Shown here one piece after another: positions 15,780 through 25,299 of a DNA stretch of 64,000 bases. The position numbers and the translations under genes are program-made. The DNA lies in contig NZ_BAZK01000007.1 in assembly GCF_001310815.1 (NCBI RefSeq), forward strand, positions 1-64,000. The letters run 5' to 3'. Source of the stretch: Pseudovibrio denitrificans JCM 12308. Its GTDB lineage: Bacteria; Pseudomonadota; Alphaproteobacteria; Rhizobiales; Stappiaceae. Under the pieces are notes generated by a model that searched no databases, was not told the origin of the DNA, and worked only from the letters and a program-made list of their open reading frames with translations. Position 1 is the stretch's first letter. Each line of letters opens with the position of its first letter.

Positions 15780-16562
15780 ATGATCCATCACATGCTATCA
15801 ACGCTGCTCAATAAACTTTGGAGTGGGTGGGGCACACTTGCCGGTGTATTTCTCATATTTGCGTTGTGGCAGATTGGATTTGAGGCATTCGGCTCTCTGG
15901 TACTACCCGCGCCTATGGAAGCACTTGGCCGGCTGATTGATCTGGTCGCATTGCCTTCCGGTTTTGAGTACATTCTGATCACCGCAAAGCGCGCTTTCGC
16001 TGGCTTCCTGCTGGCCAGCGCTTTCGGCATCTCCTTTGGATTGATTGCCGGTTGGTCCAACACGCTTTCTCTGCTGTGTAAGCCATTTATCACCGTCGCT
16101 CTCGGCGTCCCTCCCATCGCGTGGATCGTCCTTGCCTTGCTGTGGTTTGGAGGTGACGACGGAACTCCGATCTTCACCGTGTTCATCTCAACGCTTCCGC
16201 TCATTTTCGCGGGTGCCTTACAAGGCGTGCGGATGCGGGAGAAAGAGCTGGATGAAATGGCGAAGAGCTTTCATGTGCCGCTGATACAGCGGTTTTGGCA
16301 GGTGCAAGCACCGCAGATCGTCTCCTACCTCTTTCCGGCGTGGGCAACAGCGTTGGGGTTGAGCTGGAAAGTGGTGGTGATGGCTGAACTGCTCTCCAGC
16401 ACGCGCGGAATAGGTGCTGGTTTGGCAGAAGCGCGCGTAAACATCGACACCGCCTCTACTATGGCATGGATCGTGATTGTTGTAGGCCTGTTGCTGGTGA
16501 TCGAAGGTATGTTGCTTAACCCTGTCAAAGACTATGTGGAGGGCTGGAAGCATGCCGAATGA
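15780..16562 (+). CDS. ABC transporter permease, NitT/TauT (SsuC-like) family
   Basis: 260-residue inner-membrane channel subunit with about six hydrophobic segments and the BPD_transp_1 coupling loop (EKELDEMAKSFHVPLIQRFWQVQAPQIVSYLFPAWATALGLSWKV), which docks on the ATPase. LLWFGGDDGTPIFTVFISTLPLI is typical of nitrate/sulfonate/taurine-type importers. Unlike its two partners it is uninterrupted. Its last 11 bases overlap the start of the ATPase gene, so translation is coupled. Confidence 0.9.
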   Translation: MIHHMLSTLLNKLWSGWGTLAGVFLIFALWQIGFEAFGSLVLPAPMEALGRLIDLVALPSGFEYILITAKRAFAGFLLASAFGISFGLIAGWSNTLSLLCKPFITVALGVPPIAWIVLALLWFGGDDGTPIFTVFISTLPLIFAGALQGVRMREKELDEMAKSFHVPLIQRFWQVQAPQIVSYLFPAWATALGLSWKVVVMAELLSSTRGIGAGLAEARVNIDTASTMAWIVIVVGLLLVIEGMLLNPVKDYVEGWKHAE

Positions 16563-17363
16563 AACCGCTCCTTTGCTCTCTGTCGTGCCAAACACGTCAG
16601 TTGACCCAAAACCATCAGCCCTGTCCGTTACGGTGAAAGATCACCGATACCATCCGCTGCAGCAGACATTGGCACCATGCACGCTGGAGCTTGCAAAAGG
16701 CGAAGTTGTCAGCATCATCGGTCCGTCTGGATGCGGAAAGTCCACTTTCCTTCGCATTGCTGCTGGATTGATTGAAGCCAGTGAAGGCAAAATCTCAAAC
16801 GCGTCAAAGCGTGCCGCAATCCTATTCCAGGAGCACAGGCTGCTGCCATGGAAGAGCTTGCTCAACAACATCAGTTTCGGATTGCAGGGCCAGAAGCTAA
16901 CTAAGTTTCAGCGTATGAAAAAGGCGCGTGAAGTGGCGTACGCCATGGGCTTTTCTGAGGATGATCTGATCAAGTATCCCTCAGAGCTCTCTGGCGGTAT
17001 GCGCCAGCGTGGAGCCTTGGCCCGCGCTTGGCAGTTGAACCTGATCTGCTGTTTCTGGATGAACCATTCAGTGCGCTCGATATTGGTCGCCGTCGTGACC
17101 TTTATCGGCAGGTGCTGCACGAGGTGGATCAGAAGCAGTGCTCTGTTTTAATGGTCACTCACGATGTGACAGAAGCACTGGCCTTGAGTGATCGTGTCCT
17201 CATCATGGCGCCAGATCCGGGCCATTTTGCCAAAGAGTACGAAGTGCCATTGCCGCGTTCTGAGCGTACACGCCAAAACCTGATGGATCTGGAAGCAGGT
17301 CTGCTGGCAGATGATCGCATCGCTAGCCTGTTTAACATGAGCAACTGGGAGAAACTGGTATGA
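16552..17363 (+). pseudogene. ABC transporter ATP-binding protein, NitT/TauT (SsuB-like), one frameshift
   Basis: ATPase of about 270 residues if one base is restored near 17026-17029. The first part has the Walker A GPSGCGKS, a Q-loop (LFQEHRLLPW) and the signature LSGGMRQR. After ALARA the frame is lost; the continuation LAVEPDLLFLDEPFSALD (Walker B) and the switch histidine in MVTHDVTEAL are found one frame back. The context GCGCTTGGCA fits loss of one T from GCGCTTTGGCA. Without repair the protein would end before Walker B and be inactive. It overlaps the permease upstream by 11 bases and NnrS downstream by four. Confidence 0.8.
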
Positions 17364-18550
17364 CTGATGTCGTGCGCATGCCTGAGCATCAAGCCTCCTT
17401 TTTCGATGCTCCTGTTTTTTCGGAGGGGTTTCGGGTTTTCTTCCCTTTAACGGCGCTTTATGCTTTGTTTTCCATCGCTATGTGGGGCCTCGTTCTGGCG
17501 GATGTTCTGCCAGTGCCTTTCGATGCTGATCCTCTGTTGTTCCATCAATACGAAATGTTCTTTGGCTTGTTCGCAGGTGCAATGGCAGGCTTTCTGACGA
17601 CAGCTGTACCTTCCTGGTCGAACACACCAAAGATAGCTGGTGCTGAACTCGCTGGCCTCGGTGCCTTGTGGCTGGCAGGCCGAGTAGCTTTCTGGACGCT
17701 CGATATTTTCCCGAGTGCCATTGTCTTCGGCATACAGGCTCTCTTCCCAGCAGCCTTGCTTGTTGTGGTTTTGCCAAGACTCTTGAGAGCAAAGATGCGT
17801 CACCTCATGTGGCCCGTTTTGATGCTTTGTGTCGCGCAGCTTGTTTGCTTTTGGGAGTATACCGAGCTTGGCGTGCTTAATCAGGGGCTTGCGATCGCTG
17901 AAGGTGCATTCGTACTGATGGTTTTAACCGCTCTGGCACCGGTCTCCATGGTGATTGTGAATGATGCACTCTCAACTCGCGAAGATGGTGCGGTGTTTAT
18001 TCTTCGCCCGCCAATGAGACGCGCCGCGCTGTTCTGCATCTCTGCTTTCACGCTCGCCAAAGTGCTGGGTGTTTCGGATGCCTTGCAAGGATGGTTGGCA
18101 CTGGCGTCCGCTTGTGCCGTTTTAAATATACTGCAGGATTGGCATCAGGCCGGATCACTAAGAACCCCATTCGCAAAGACGCTTTATCTGGTCTACTGGT
18201 TCTTCGGAGTTGGCTTTGCTTTGGAAGCCGGTGGCCTGCTTGGGGTGTTGTCTGCTGGTTCTTATGTATCCGGGCAACATATGATTTTTATTGGCGGATT
18301 GTCTCTAGCGACATTCATGGTTCTGACCATCGCGGGGCTGCGTCACGCAGGCTATTCTTTGCAGCTGCCTAAGGTGTTAGGGCTCGCGATCCTGTCTCTC
18401 ATTGGAGCGTGTCTGGTTCGCTCTCTCGGACCGCTCCTCGTGCCGGATCTGGATGTTATGCAGATTGCCTGGAGCTTGTTTGCGTTGGCCTTCGGGCTCT
18501 ACCTGATCCACTTTCTGCCAATTGTCTTTCGAGAAAACGTTGATGCGTAG
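17360..18550 (+). CDS. nnrS: NnrS family haem-copper membrane protein
   Basis: 396-residue integral membrane protein with about twelve hydrophobic segments. The family signature FHQYEMFFGLFAGAMAGFLTTAVPSW is clear, with histidines such as H56 as candidate haem ligands. NnrS proteins are linked to nitric oxide and nitrosative stress in denitrifiers and pathogens; the reaction is unknown. The ATG overlaps the stop of the ABC ATPase gene by four bases, so it belongs to that operon, an unusual partner that hints the importer handles a nitrogen or sulfur oxyanion or a related organic compound. Confidence 0.88.
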   Translation: MTDVVRMPEHQASFFDAPVFSEGFRVFFPLTALYALFSIAMWGLVLADVLPVPFDADPLLFHQYEMFFGLFAGAMAGFLTTAVPSWSNTPKIAGAELAGLGALWLAGRVAFWTLDIFPSAIVFGIQALFPAALLVVVLPRLLRAKMRHLMWPVLMLCVAQLVCFWEYTELGVLNQGLAIAEGAFVLMVLTALAPVSMVIVNDALSTREDGAVFILRPPMRRAALFCISAFTLAKVLGVSDALQGWLALASACAVLNILQDWHQAGSLRTPFAKTLYLVYWFFGVGFALEAGGLLGVLSAGSYVSGQHMIFIGGLSLATFMVLTIAGLRHAGYSLQLPKVLGLAILSLIGACLVRSLGPLLVPDLDVMQIAWSLFALAFGLYLIHFLPIVFRENVDA

Positions 18551-18563
18551 GAGGTAACTATCG

Positions 18564-18800
18564 ATGCTTTTCCTGACCAAACTGCTTGAACCGAAGAAAC
18601 ACGATGTTTTTGAAAATCCTGTTTTAAATGTCACTTCCCCCCGGCACGATGTCGCTAATGTGTATGGCAAGAACATTAGTATAAATGCCAGGGAACATTT
18701 TCATGACACTCGGAGTTTCATCCTCTCAGCACCCGTCGATTACTCCGGCTCAGGGCAACCACAGTTCATCGATACCATCTGGTCAGCAGAACGCTGTTGA
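18564..18800 (+). CDS. Possible small protein with strong ribosome site, unknown
   Basis: A 78-codon frame starts 13 bases after the NnrS stop behind a strong GGAGGT site at good spacing, which argues for translation. The peptide (MLFLTKLLEPKKHDVF...) matches no family I recognise. Its last 98 bases overlap the start of the Josephin-like gene in another frame, which is unusual. It may be a short operon tail, a truncated gene, or a leader coupling translation to the gene behind it. Confidence 0.3.
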   Translation: MLFLTKLLEPKKHDVFENPVLNVTSPRHDVANVYGKNISINAREHFHDTRSFILSAPVDYSGSGQPQFIDTIWSAERC

Positions 18801-20544
18801 GACGGTCTCTCATAAGCAAGCTGAACTTAAAAAAGATGTCGCTCATGTTTTGCACGATGCCAGTAAAGTTTTGAGCGCAGAAGTAATTAAGGAAACCAAT
18901 CGTACTTCGCCTTCAATTTTTGGTGTGAAAGCGCTCTATAAAGTAGTCTCAACTGTCATAAGTAAGATTGAGCATTTTTTACATGCTGAGAAAGGCTCCA
19001 TCGAGGGCAAAATATTTAAAACCTCGGAGTACTTTCAGGATCTGCAAGGACTGAAACAAGATCTCGGGAAACTTAATGATGCTCTTCGGGATCTCGACAA
19101 TCTCACTGCTGACATTAAGCAAGGCATTGTAGATGTTAAGAGCGCGAAAGAGCTGCTCGTTGCAAAACTTCAAGCAATCGAAACAGCTACAGATGCGTGT
19201 CAATGCAACATCAGATATGACCATGCGGAGCATGATAATCCGGTGGAGTCTGACAGCAGAGATAAGTTCTTGGGAGAAGTTGTCCGGGTTATTTCTTCAA
19301 TTAGTGGTACAGCCTTTCAGGAAGCACAAGCTATCTCTGAACAAGAGTTCGCGACTACAGCCGAACTTCTCAGCGCTTTGGGGCGGTCTGATTTCTCAGA
19401 AGCTTTAAGTGAAGCTATCTCTCATGAGAATGTGAAACTGTCCGATCTGAACGACTACACACTGCTTGAGAACAAAGCAAAAAGCACTTTGCAGCAGGCC
19501 GAAAAGCTGTTTGAGAATGTTCGTGATGTGTCGTTTGAGGATGCTCCCCCAACCTACCAATCTCTGCAGCTTCAGGATTTGCGCGCAGCGGCAAACCAGC
19601 TTGACGATGAAATCCAATTACAGAACCAGGATCTTTATCGTCAGAAGCTCTATAGCGAAGATCGGCATGAGCACCTGTCTTTACAAACGAATGAGCTGAA
19701 TGAACTGATCAGGAAGGTTGAACATAAAATTGAACCGACAATTCCTGAAGAGGTGTCAGCTCCGCCTAAGGAAGATCGTGTGCGTTACGGCTCTGCCCAC
19801 ACAACGGCAACACACAGAAGTAATGTTGATGCACGTGAGAAACCTGCTGGTGTAAATCCAGATTTCTACTGCGAAAAGCAACAGAGCCAATACTGCCTGA
19901 AGCATGCTTTGAATGCTTGTCTTGGGTTTGAAGCCGTGACCGTCGATGATCTGGTTGATCAACAAGTGGCAGGCTTCATCGAGGGATACAAGCAGAAGTC
20001 TGAAGAGGCTTTCCTCCGGGAAGCTTCGAATTACTTGCGTCGTAAACCTGCAGATCTGCAACGTGAGTTCCATCGTGATCCACTAAAGCTTTATCGGGAA
20101 ACAGCAGCTGCGGAGTTTGCAATGTTCAACGGACATTCCCCTGCTGATCATATTCGTCGACATGGATCACAGGCTAACTTTGGGGTTGATATTATTAATG
20201 CAAAACGTGACACACTTGGCGTCCCTGAGTTTAAATCCACTTGGTTAATTGAGCCAAAGGATGAAGCGAAGTTGAATCAGAATGTTGCAAGCCTGACGAA
20301 GATTATTGGTGAGACTGACCGATTGGTCTTTGGTCAAGGTGGCCACTTTGTTGCACTTCGCAAAAATGAACACGGCGATTGGTTCGAAGTTGATAGCCTA
20401 TCTGATGGTGCGAAACGTGTTGATCCTGTTGAGTACTACAAAACTCGCGTTGCACGAGATGGAACGGTGCCGATCCTCCATTTCTCAGCTGAAGTAACAT
20501 TTCAAAAAGAGGAAGGGTTATCTTCCAATAGATTCTACGCCTGA
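18703..20544 (+). CDS. Putative secreted effector with C-terminal Josephin-like cysteine protease domain
   Basis: 613 residues. Residues 1-40 are rich in Ser, Gln, Pro and Thr, like type III secretion leaders; about 40-370 is helical and probably coiled coil; about 385-600 resembles the Josephin (ataxin-3) deubiquitinase fold. EKQQSQYCLKHALN (391-404) aligns with ataxin-3 EKQEGSLCAQHCLN, putting Q393 at the oxyanion-hole Gln, C398 at the nucleophile C14 and H401/N404 on conserved sites. Further on, GGHFVALRK places H548 at the catalytic His, and WFEVDSL 16 residues later places D564 at the third catalytic position (Asn in ataxin-3). The start at 18703 is chosen for an AGGGAA site; 18685 is possible. 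A eukaryotic ubiquitin target is inferred from the fold only. No secretion genes are adjacent. Confidence 0.65.
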   Translation: MTLGVSSSQHPSITPAQGNHSSSIPSGQQNAVETVSHKQAELKKDVAHVLHDASKVLSAEVIKETNRTSPSIFGVKALYKVVSTVISKIEHFLHAEKGSIEGKIFKTSEYFQDLQGLKQDLGKLNDALRDLDNLTADIKQGIVDVKSAKELLVAKLQAIETATDACQCNIRYDHAEHDNPVESDSRDKFLGEVVRVISSISGTAFQEAQAISEQEFATTAELLSALGRSDFSEALSEAISHENVKLSDLNDYTLLENKAKSTLQQAEKLFENVRDVSFEDAPPTYQSLQLQDLRAAANQLDDEIQLQNQDLYRQKLYSEDRHEHLSLQTNELNELIRKVEHKIEPTIPEEVSAPPKEDRVRYGSAHTTATHRSNVDAREKPAGVNPDFYCEKQQSQYCLKHALNACLGFEAVTVDDLVDQQVAGFIEGYKQKSEEAFLREASNYLRRKPADLQREFHRDPLKLYRETAAAEFAMFNGHSPADHIRRHGSQANFGVDIINAKRDTLGVPEFKSTWLIEPKDEAKLNQNVASLTKIIGETDRLVFGQGGHFVALRKNEHGDWFEVDSLSDGAKRVDPVEYYKTRVARDGTVPILHFSAEVTFQKEEGLSSNRFYA

Positions 20545-20568
20545 TCACATCAGAAGCACTGAATGATT

Positions 20569-23177
20569 TCAGTGCTTTGTGAAGCCGACCATGTTGAAGC
20601 GTTGCAGTTGTTGGTGCAGCGCTTCGGCGAGCTCTTCTTTGGTATAAGGTTTGGCGAGGCGGGTGATTTTTTCAAGGCTCTCGCCTTCCGGCTCCAACGC
20701 TTTGGGGAACCGGCCTGACGTGACAACCACCTTTTGGTCTGCGCAAGCTTTGATACTGGCCTCGGCCAGATCCCAGCCGGTTTTGCCGTCTTCCAGCTGA
20801 ACGTCAGTGAACAGAACATCAAAGAATGTTCCGTTATCGATCAGCACCTTCGCCGAACCATAGCTGTTGGCTTCAATGCACACCAAACCCATCTCCTGCA
20901 GCATGGTTTTTGCGCGCAGCAGGGTTTGCAGGTCGTCCTCAACCAGCAGAATGCGATAGGGCTTGTCAAAGGTGATTGCTGTGTTGGGTACCAACTCCTC
21001 AACTGGCGCCTGCGGGATGACGAGGGTGACTGTTGTGCCCTCCCCTTTTTCACTGGTGATGCCCATTTCACCGCCGGATTGCTTGATGAAGCCGAACACC
21101 ATACTCAGACCAAGACCTGAGCCTGCTGACGTTCTACGGGTGGTGAAGAACGGCTCGTACACTCGGTCCAGCGTCTCTTGATCCATACCGCAGCCATTGT
21201 CTGTTACGCTGATGGAGACGCTCTCCACACCATTGACCTCAACCCGAATGGAGATGGTGCCATCCTCTGCAATCGCGTGCGAACTGTTGATGCAGAGGTT
21301 GAGCAGAGCGCTTTCCAGTTGGCCCGGATCGATGCGGACGTAAGTTTCTTCCTCGGGCAGGTCCGTGATCAAAATGATCCGCTCATCAACACTCAGCGAG
21401 ATGATCTCAGCAACGCTCTCAATGAGATGGTTGATCTCGATAACCTCAGGCTCAAGGTGCTGTTTACGGGCGAAGGCGAGCAGACGCTGCGTGAGGTTGG
21501 TTGCCATCTCAACCGCACTATGAATGCGTTGGATATTGCCTTTCAGGTCAATCAGCTTGTCACTCTTACGCTCAATGACGCCCACGCTGCCAGATATGCT
21601 GGTGAGGATGTTATTGAAGTCATGGGCCACTTCACCTGTCAGCTGACCAAGGCTCTCCAGCTTCTGCTTTTGCCGCGCCTGCTCCTGTACAAAGCGGCGA
21701 TCTGTTGCATCCGAGAATGACCAGACAGCACCACCTTCCGGTAAAGGCTCTTACGCACTTCGATCAGGATACCATCATCATGGATCAACTCAGCGAACCG
21801 GAAGCGGCTGCCATGGGGGCGTACATTCGCGTCTTTCCATCGAAAGCCGGAATTCTGGATGAGGATACGAATGTCCTTAGCCGCTTTGATGTCGGTTTCT
21901 TTGATGCGGAGAGTTTCTGCAAGGCGTGGATTCCAAGCCGTCATATCCAACGAGTCATTGGTCAACACCAGCCCTTCAGCAATGCAGTTGAAGGTGGTCT
22001 CAAACAGCTCCGTCTTGCGCTGCAGCTGTCCATAAATGCGTCTCAAGCGAATGGAGTTGGCGCGGAAGATACGGAAGGAGTGCAGCAGACGTGTGATCTC
22101 ATCGTCCTGTCTGGCCGGACGCGGCAGTACGGTGGAATGATCTCCCTTTGCCAGATTGGACATGGCGCGGGAGATGCGGTTGATGTTCTTGGTAACGTAT
22201 CCTGCAATGTAGTGCGCTGAGATCAAAGCCAGAGTGATACTGGCTATCCCGGTAACCAGAACGACGAGCTGGGCGCTGGAGATGTAGGAGTAGGTTTCCT
22301 GTCGCTGTTTGGCGATCTCCTCACCAGACAAGCGTACAAACTCAGCAACAAGCTGGTTGATCGTCTGAGCGCTGGATTTGATTTTGAAAAGAGCGTTGCG
22401 CGCTTCCAGCTGTCCAGCCATGGCCAAATGGCGGGTGGCATAAAGCCCTGTTTCATCTTCGGCGATGGCTTTTAGAGCCTGAATTGCCTGCTGAATTTCT
22501 GGCGCTGGCATCCCATCAAGATCCGTCATCTGCACGTGATAGCGGCGGCGCAGTTCACCAAGGCTGAGGAAGTCGGTGACATGGGCTGCGGAGATCAACA
22601 GATTGGCGGCTTGTCCAATCCCTTGCCATGCTTTGCGCTCCTCTGCACTCTGGTAGAACGTGGAGGAGTTTTTGACGGCCAGACGTTCCATCTTTGTCAG
22701 GTCTACAAGAACGCGGCGCACCTGATCTTCAGACTCGCTGATCTGCTGAGCCGCGTTGACCAGCACGGCCACTTGCGAACGCATAAGGGAGAGGTTCTTC
22801 TGCACTTCAGGTAGGAACCGTCCAAGGCTTCCTTCCTGACGAGACAGAGGAAAGTTGTCGCGATACTGCTGTTCTGCCTTGCTCAGCTCCACCAGCAACC
22901 GGGAGCCTTCGTTTTCGATCTGATAGACAGAGGAAAGGTTCAGAATGAACGGAGCAGAACTGACCAGACCAGCGGATTTGTTGGCAAGCTGCAGGGAGCT
23001 TGCAATGGCTTCGATGGTTTTCTGATAATGCCCAACGAGTTTCACATTGGCCTGATCCAGCCAGTACCACGCGATGGACCCTGCAAACAAAGTTGCGAAG
23101 GTCAGCAGAGTGATGGCTGCAAGCAGGCGTGTTTTGATGGAAAGCAGGGCTTTCACACGTTGAGGCAGTAGGGTCAT
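20569..23177 (-). pseudogene. Hybrid sensor histidine kinase with receiver domain, one frameshift
   Basis: About 869 residues when one base is restored near 21742-21747. Order: membrane helix (about 18-40), long helical periplasmic sensor, second membrane helix (about 305-325), HAMP (ISRAMSNLAKGDHS), PAS-like domain (FNCIAEGLVLTNDSLDM), histidine box (GEVAHDFNNILTSISG), ATPase domain (SALLNLCINSSHA, VTDNGCGM, GSGLGLSMVFGFIKQSGG) and receiver (RILLVEDD, phospho-acceptor in LFTDVQLEDGKTGWDLA). The frame breaks between the PAS and histidine-box regions; the restored join reads SLLPEGGAVWSFSDATDRRF. The start overlaps the regulator's stop by four bases. Together they probably control the divergent ABC importer. 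Confidence 0.8.
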
Positions 23178-23950
23178 GGCAGATCTATAGCCGCATCTTC
23201 CAGCGCGAAGACATAACCTTTGCCACGTCGGGTTTGCAAAAAGACCGGTTTGGAAGGATTAGCCTCAATTTTCCGACGCAAACGCAGGATCAGCACATCA
23301 ACGGTGCGGTCCATGTAGCGAGAGAGATCGCCGCCCAGATGCTCCAGCAGCTCAACCCGATCTATTGGTCGGTTCGGGTTTTCGATGAGGAACTCTAGCA
23401 GGCGTAACTCGGAGTTTGTCAGGTTTACTTCCCGTAGGTTCGTATCCAGCAAACGCCGTTCATCGCAGATGAAGGAGAGCTCGCCGAGTGGAATGATCCC
23501 AGCACTTGAAGCTTGTGGAGCCGGTGCTTTAGCAACAGTTGGCTCAGGTTCAGCCGGAACGTTGCGTTTGTAACGACGCAGAACCGCACGAATGCGCGCA
23601 ATGAGCTCACGCGGATTGAACGGCTTCATCAAGAAATCATCGGCACCGGTTTCCAGTCCTACGATCTTGTCTACCTCATCGCCGGTGCCAGTCAGCAGGA
23701 TGATTGGAAAGTCATAGGACGTGCGCAGGCGTTGAGCCAGCATCATGCCGCTCTCACCGTCCAGTTTCAGATCGATGATAGCCAGATCAAGGCTTTCCAG
23801 CTCCTTCAGCTCAATAAGGTCTTTACTCCCATGGCAAGGCAGTGCCTGAAATCCATACTCGTGCAGCAACTCCTGCAACACCTCACGGATAGCCGGATCA
23901 TCATCGACGACAGCTACCTTTGAGGGCGACCTATCCCAACTCTCGGTCAT
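23174..23950 (-). CDS. Response regulator, OmpR/PhoB family
   Basis: 258 residues: receiver domain (VAVVDDDPAIREVLQELL; phospho-acceptor in LAIIDLKLDGESGMML; LLTGTGD; LMKPFNPRELIARIRAVLRR), then a Pro/Ala-rich linker and a winged-helix DNA-binding domain (LTNSELRLLEFLIENPNRPIDR...MDRTVDVLILRLRRKIE, RRGKGYVF). I chose the ATG at 23950, eight bases after GAGGAAGG; in-frame upstream starts would add residues before the receiver. Its stop overlaps the kinase start (ATGA). It is divergent from the solute-binding gene at 24262, and TGTAAC repeats in between may be its sites. Confidence 0.9.
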   Translation of the reverse strand: MTESWDRSPSKVAVVDDDPAIREVLQELLHEYGFQALPCHGSKDLIELKELESLDLAIIDLKLDGESGMMLAQRLRTSYDFPIILLTGTGDEVDKIVGLETGADDFLMKPFNPRELIARIRAVLRRYKRNVPAEPEPTVAKAPAPQASSAGIIPLGELSFICDERRLLDTNLREVNLTNSELRLLEFLIENPNRPIDRVELLEHLGGDLSRYMDRTVDVLILRLRRKIEANPSKPVFLQTRRGKGYVFALEDAAIDLP

Positions 23951-24261
23951 TGACGTAACCTTCCTCGCAACCCGTACCATGCTCCCAGACGCATACTCGG
24001 AGGTCGTTTTGATTTTTTCAGATTGCGGCGACAATGCACGGGAAAGTGCCTTGTCATCAATAATTCTAATATTTCATATGTAACTCATTTCTGTAATAAA
24101 TGTAACATTTAAAATATATATCTGCTAAATGAGAACATACTTAACGGTAAATCATAAGCGTTCCTGTGATGTTTCATGTAATTTTCAAATCAAGTTACGT
24201 GATGATGTGGGTGTACTTATAAGTTGTTACACTTACATGCGTTTTAACTTGGGAGAAGATA
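23951..24261. promoter_or_regulatory. Divergent promoter region with repeated TGTAAC elements
   Basis: In this 311-base AT-rich gap TGTAAC occurs at 24078-24083 and 24100-24105, with a TGTAAT between (24091-24096). The first two lie 22 bases apart, two DNA turns. The inverse GTTACA occurs at 24226-24231, close to the solute-binding gene. Direct repeats at helical spacing are typical OmpR-family sites. The assignment is inferred. Confidence 0.4.
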
Positions 24262-25284
24262 ATGAAAAACGCTCTTTTAGGTGGTCTTGCTGCTGTTGGC
24301 CTCCTTGCTGCACTTCCTGCAACGGCTTCTGCAGAAGAACTCAACATGGTCTGCGGTGCTGAGCAGGATTGGTGTGAACTGATGGCGCGCGGTTTTGAGG
24401 AAGAAACCGGCAATGAAGTTCTGATGGTTCGTAAGAGCACCGGTGAAACCCTCGCTCAGGTGCGTGCAGAAGCAAGCAACCCTAAAATCGACGTTTGGTG
24501 GGGCGGCACCGGCGATCCACACCTGATCGCAGCGTTTGAAGGCCTGACACAGGATCCAGGCGTTGACACCAGCGAGCTGCTTGGCTGGGCATCCAACATG
24601 CACAAGATCTCCAACGGTGGCACCGTGGGCATCTACGCAGGCGCTCTGGGCATCGCTTACAACTCTGAAGTTCTGGAAGAGCGCGGCCTGCCAGCACCAG
24701 CTTGCTGGAAAGACCTGACCAACCCAGCATATGCGGGTGAAATTCAGGTAGCGAACCCGAACAGCTCTGGCACTGCTTACACTGAGCTGGCAACATTCGT
24801 TCAGCTGTTTGGTGAAGATGAAGCTTATCGTCTGCTGACTGAAATCGGCAAGAACGTGAACCAGTACACCAAGTCCGGTTCTGCACCAAGTAAAGCTGCG
24901 GCTCGCGGCGAAACCACCATCTCCATCGGCTTCATGCACGATATGGTGAAACTGGCAGGTTCCGGCTTCCCGCTGAAGATTGTGGCTCCTTGCGAAGGTA
25001 CCGGTTACGAAGTGGGTGCTGTGAGTGTGATCAAAGGTGCTAAGCACCCTGAGCTGGCAAAACAGTTCGTTGAATACGCTCTGCGTCCAGATGTTCAGTC
25101 CCGCTCTGTTGAAGTGAAATCTTTCCAGGTTCCTTCCAACTCTAAAGCATCTGTTGCTCCTGAGTCCCCAGATCTGGCAAGCATCAAGCTGATCGACTAC
25201 GACTTTGCAACATACGGTGAGCGTTCTACTCGTGAACGCCTTCTGAAGCGCTGGAACGAAGAAGTTAAAAACGCTTCTCACTAA
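24262..25284 (+). CDS. ABC transporter substrate-binding protein, FbpA/AfuA-like
   Basis: 340-residue periplasmic receptor with signal peptide (cleavage after ATASA, about residue 20). It belongs to the iron(III)/hexose-phosphate/phosphonate cluster of type-II binding proteins: KSTGETLAQVRAEASNPKIDVWWGGTGDPH, GYEVGAVSVIKGAKHPE. I do not see the paired tyrosines that mark iron-binding FbpA, and control by a two-component system recalls AfuABC-type uptake of sugar phosphates, so iron is not assured. GGGAG lies upstream of the ATG. A hairpin follows it before the permease gene. Confidence 0.85.
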   Translation: MKNALLGGLAAVGLLAALPATASAEELNMVCGAEQDWCELMARGFEEETGNEVLMVRKSTGETLAQVRAEASNPKIDVWWGGTGDPHLIAAFEGLTQDPGVDTSELLGWASNMHKISNGGTVGIYAGALGIAYNSEVLEERGLPAPACWKDLTNPAYAGEIQVANPNSSGTAYTELATFVQLFGEDEAYRLLTEIGKNVNQYTKSGSAPSKAAARGETTISIGFMHDMVKLAGSGFPLKIVAPCEGTGYEVGAVSVIKGAKHPELAKQFVEYALRPDVQSRSVEVKSFQVPSNSKASVAPESPDLASIKLIDYDFATYGERSTRERLLKRWNEEVKNASH

Positions 25285-25299
25285 GTAAATCAAGCGCTG

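Noticed and set aside
13589..20544. E1-like enzyme and Josephin-like protease within 7 kb read as a bacterial ubiquitin-like conjugation system
   Set aside because: There is no ubiquitin-like protein, E2 or E3 candidate between them; they lie in separate transcription units with a transporter operon between, and the E1-like protein pairs better with the acyltransferase.
18703..20544. Toxin-antitoxin or C39 peptidase (bacteriocin-processing) assignment for the cysteine-protease gene
   Set aside because: C39 domains sit at the N-terminus of ABC exporters and have a different Cys motif; the EKQ...C..H.LN spacing and H/D pair fit Josephin better, and no immunity-like gene adjoins it.
20569..21630. 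Separate short kinase gene starting at MAHDFNN
   Set aside because: The start would lie inside the histidine box; the upstream frame joins it with a single added base to give a complete hybrid kinase.
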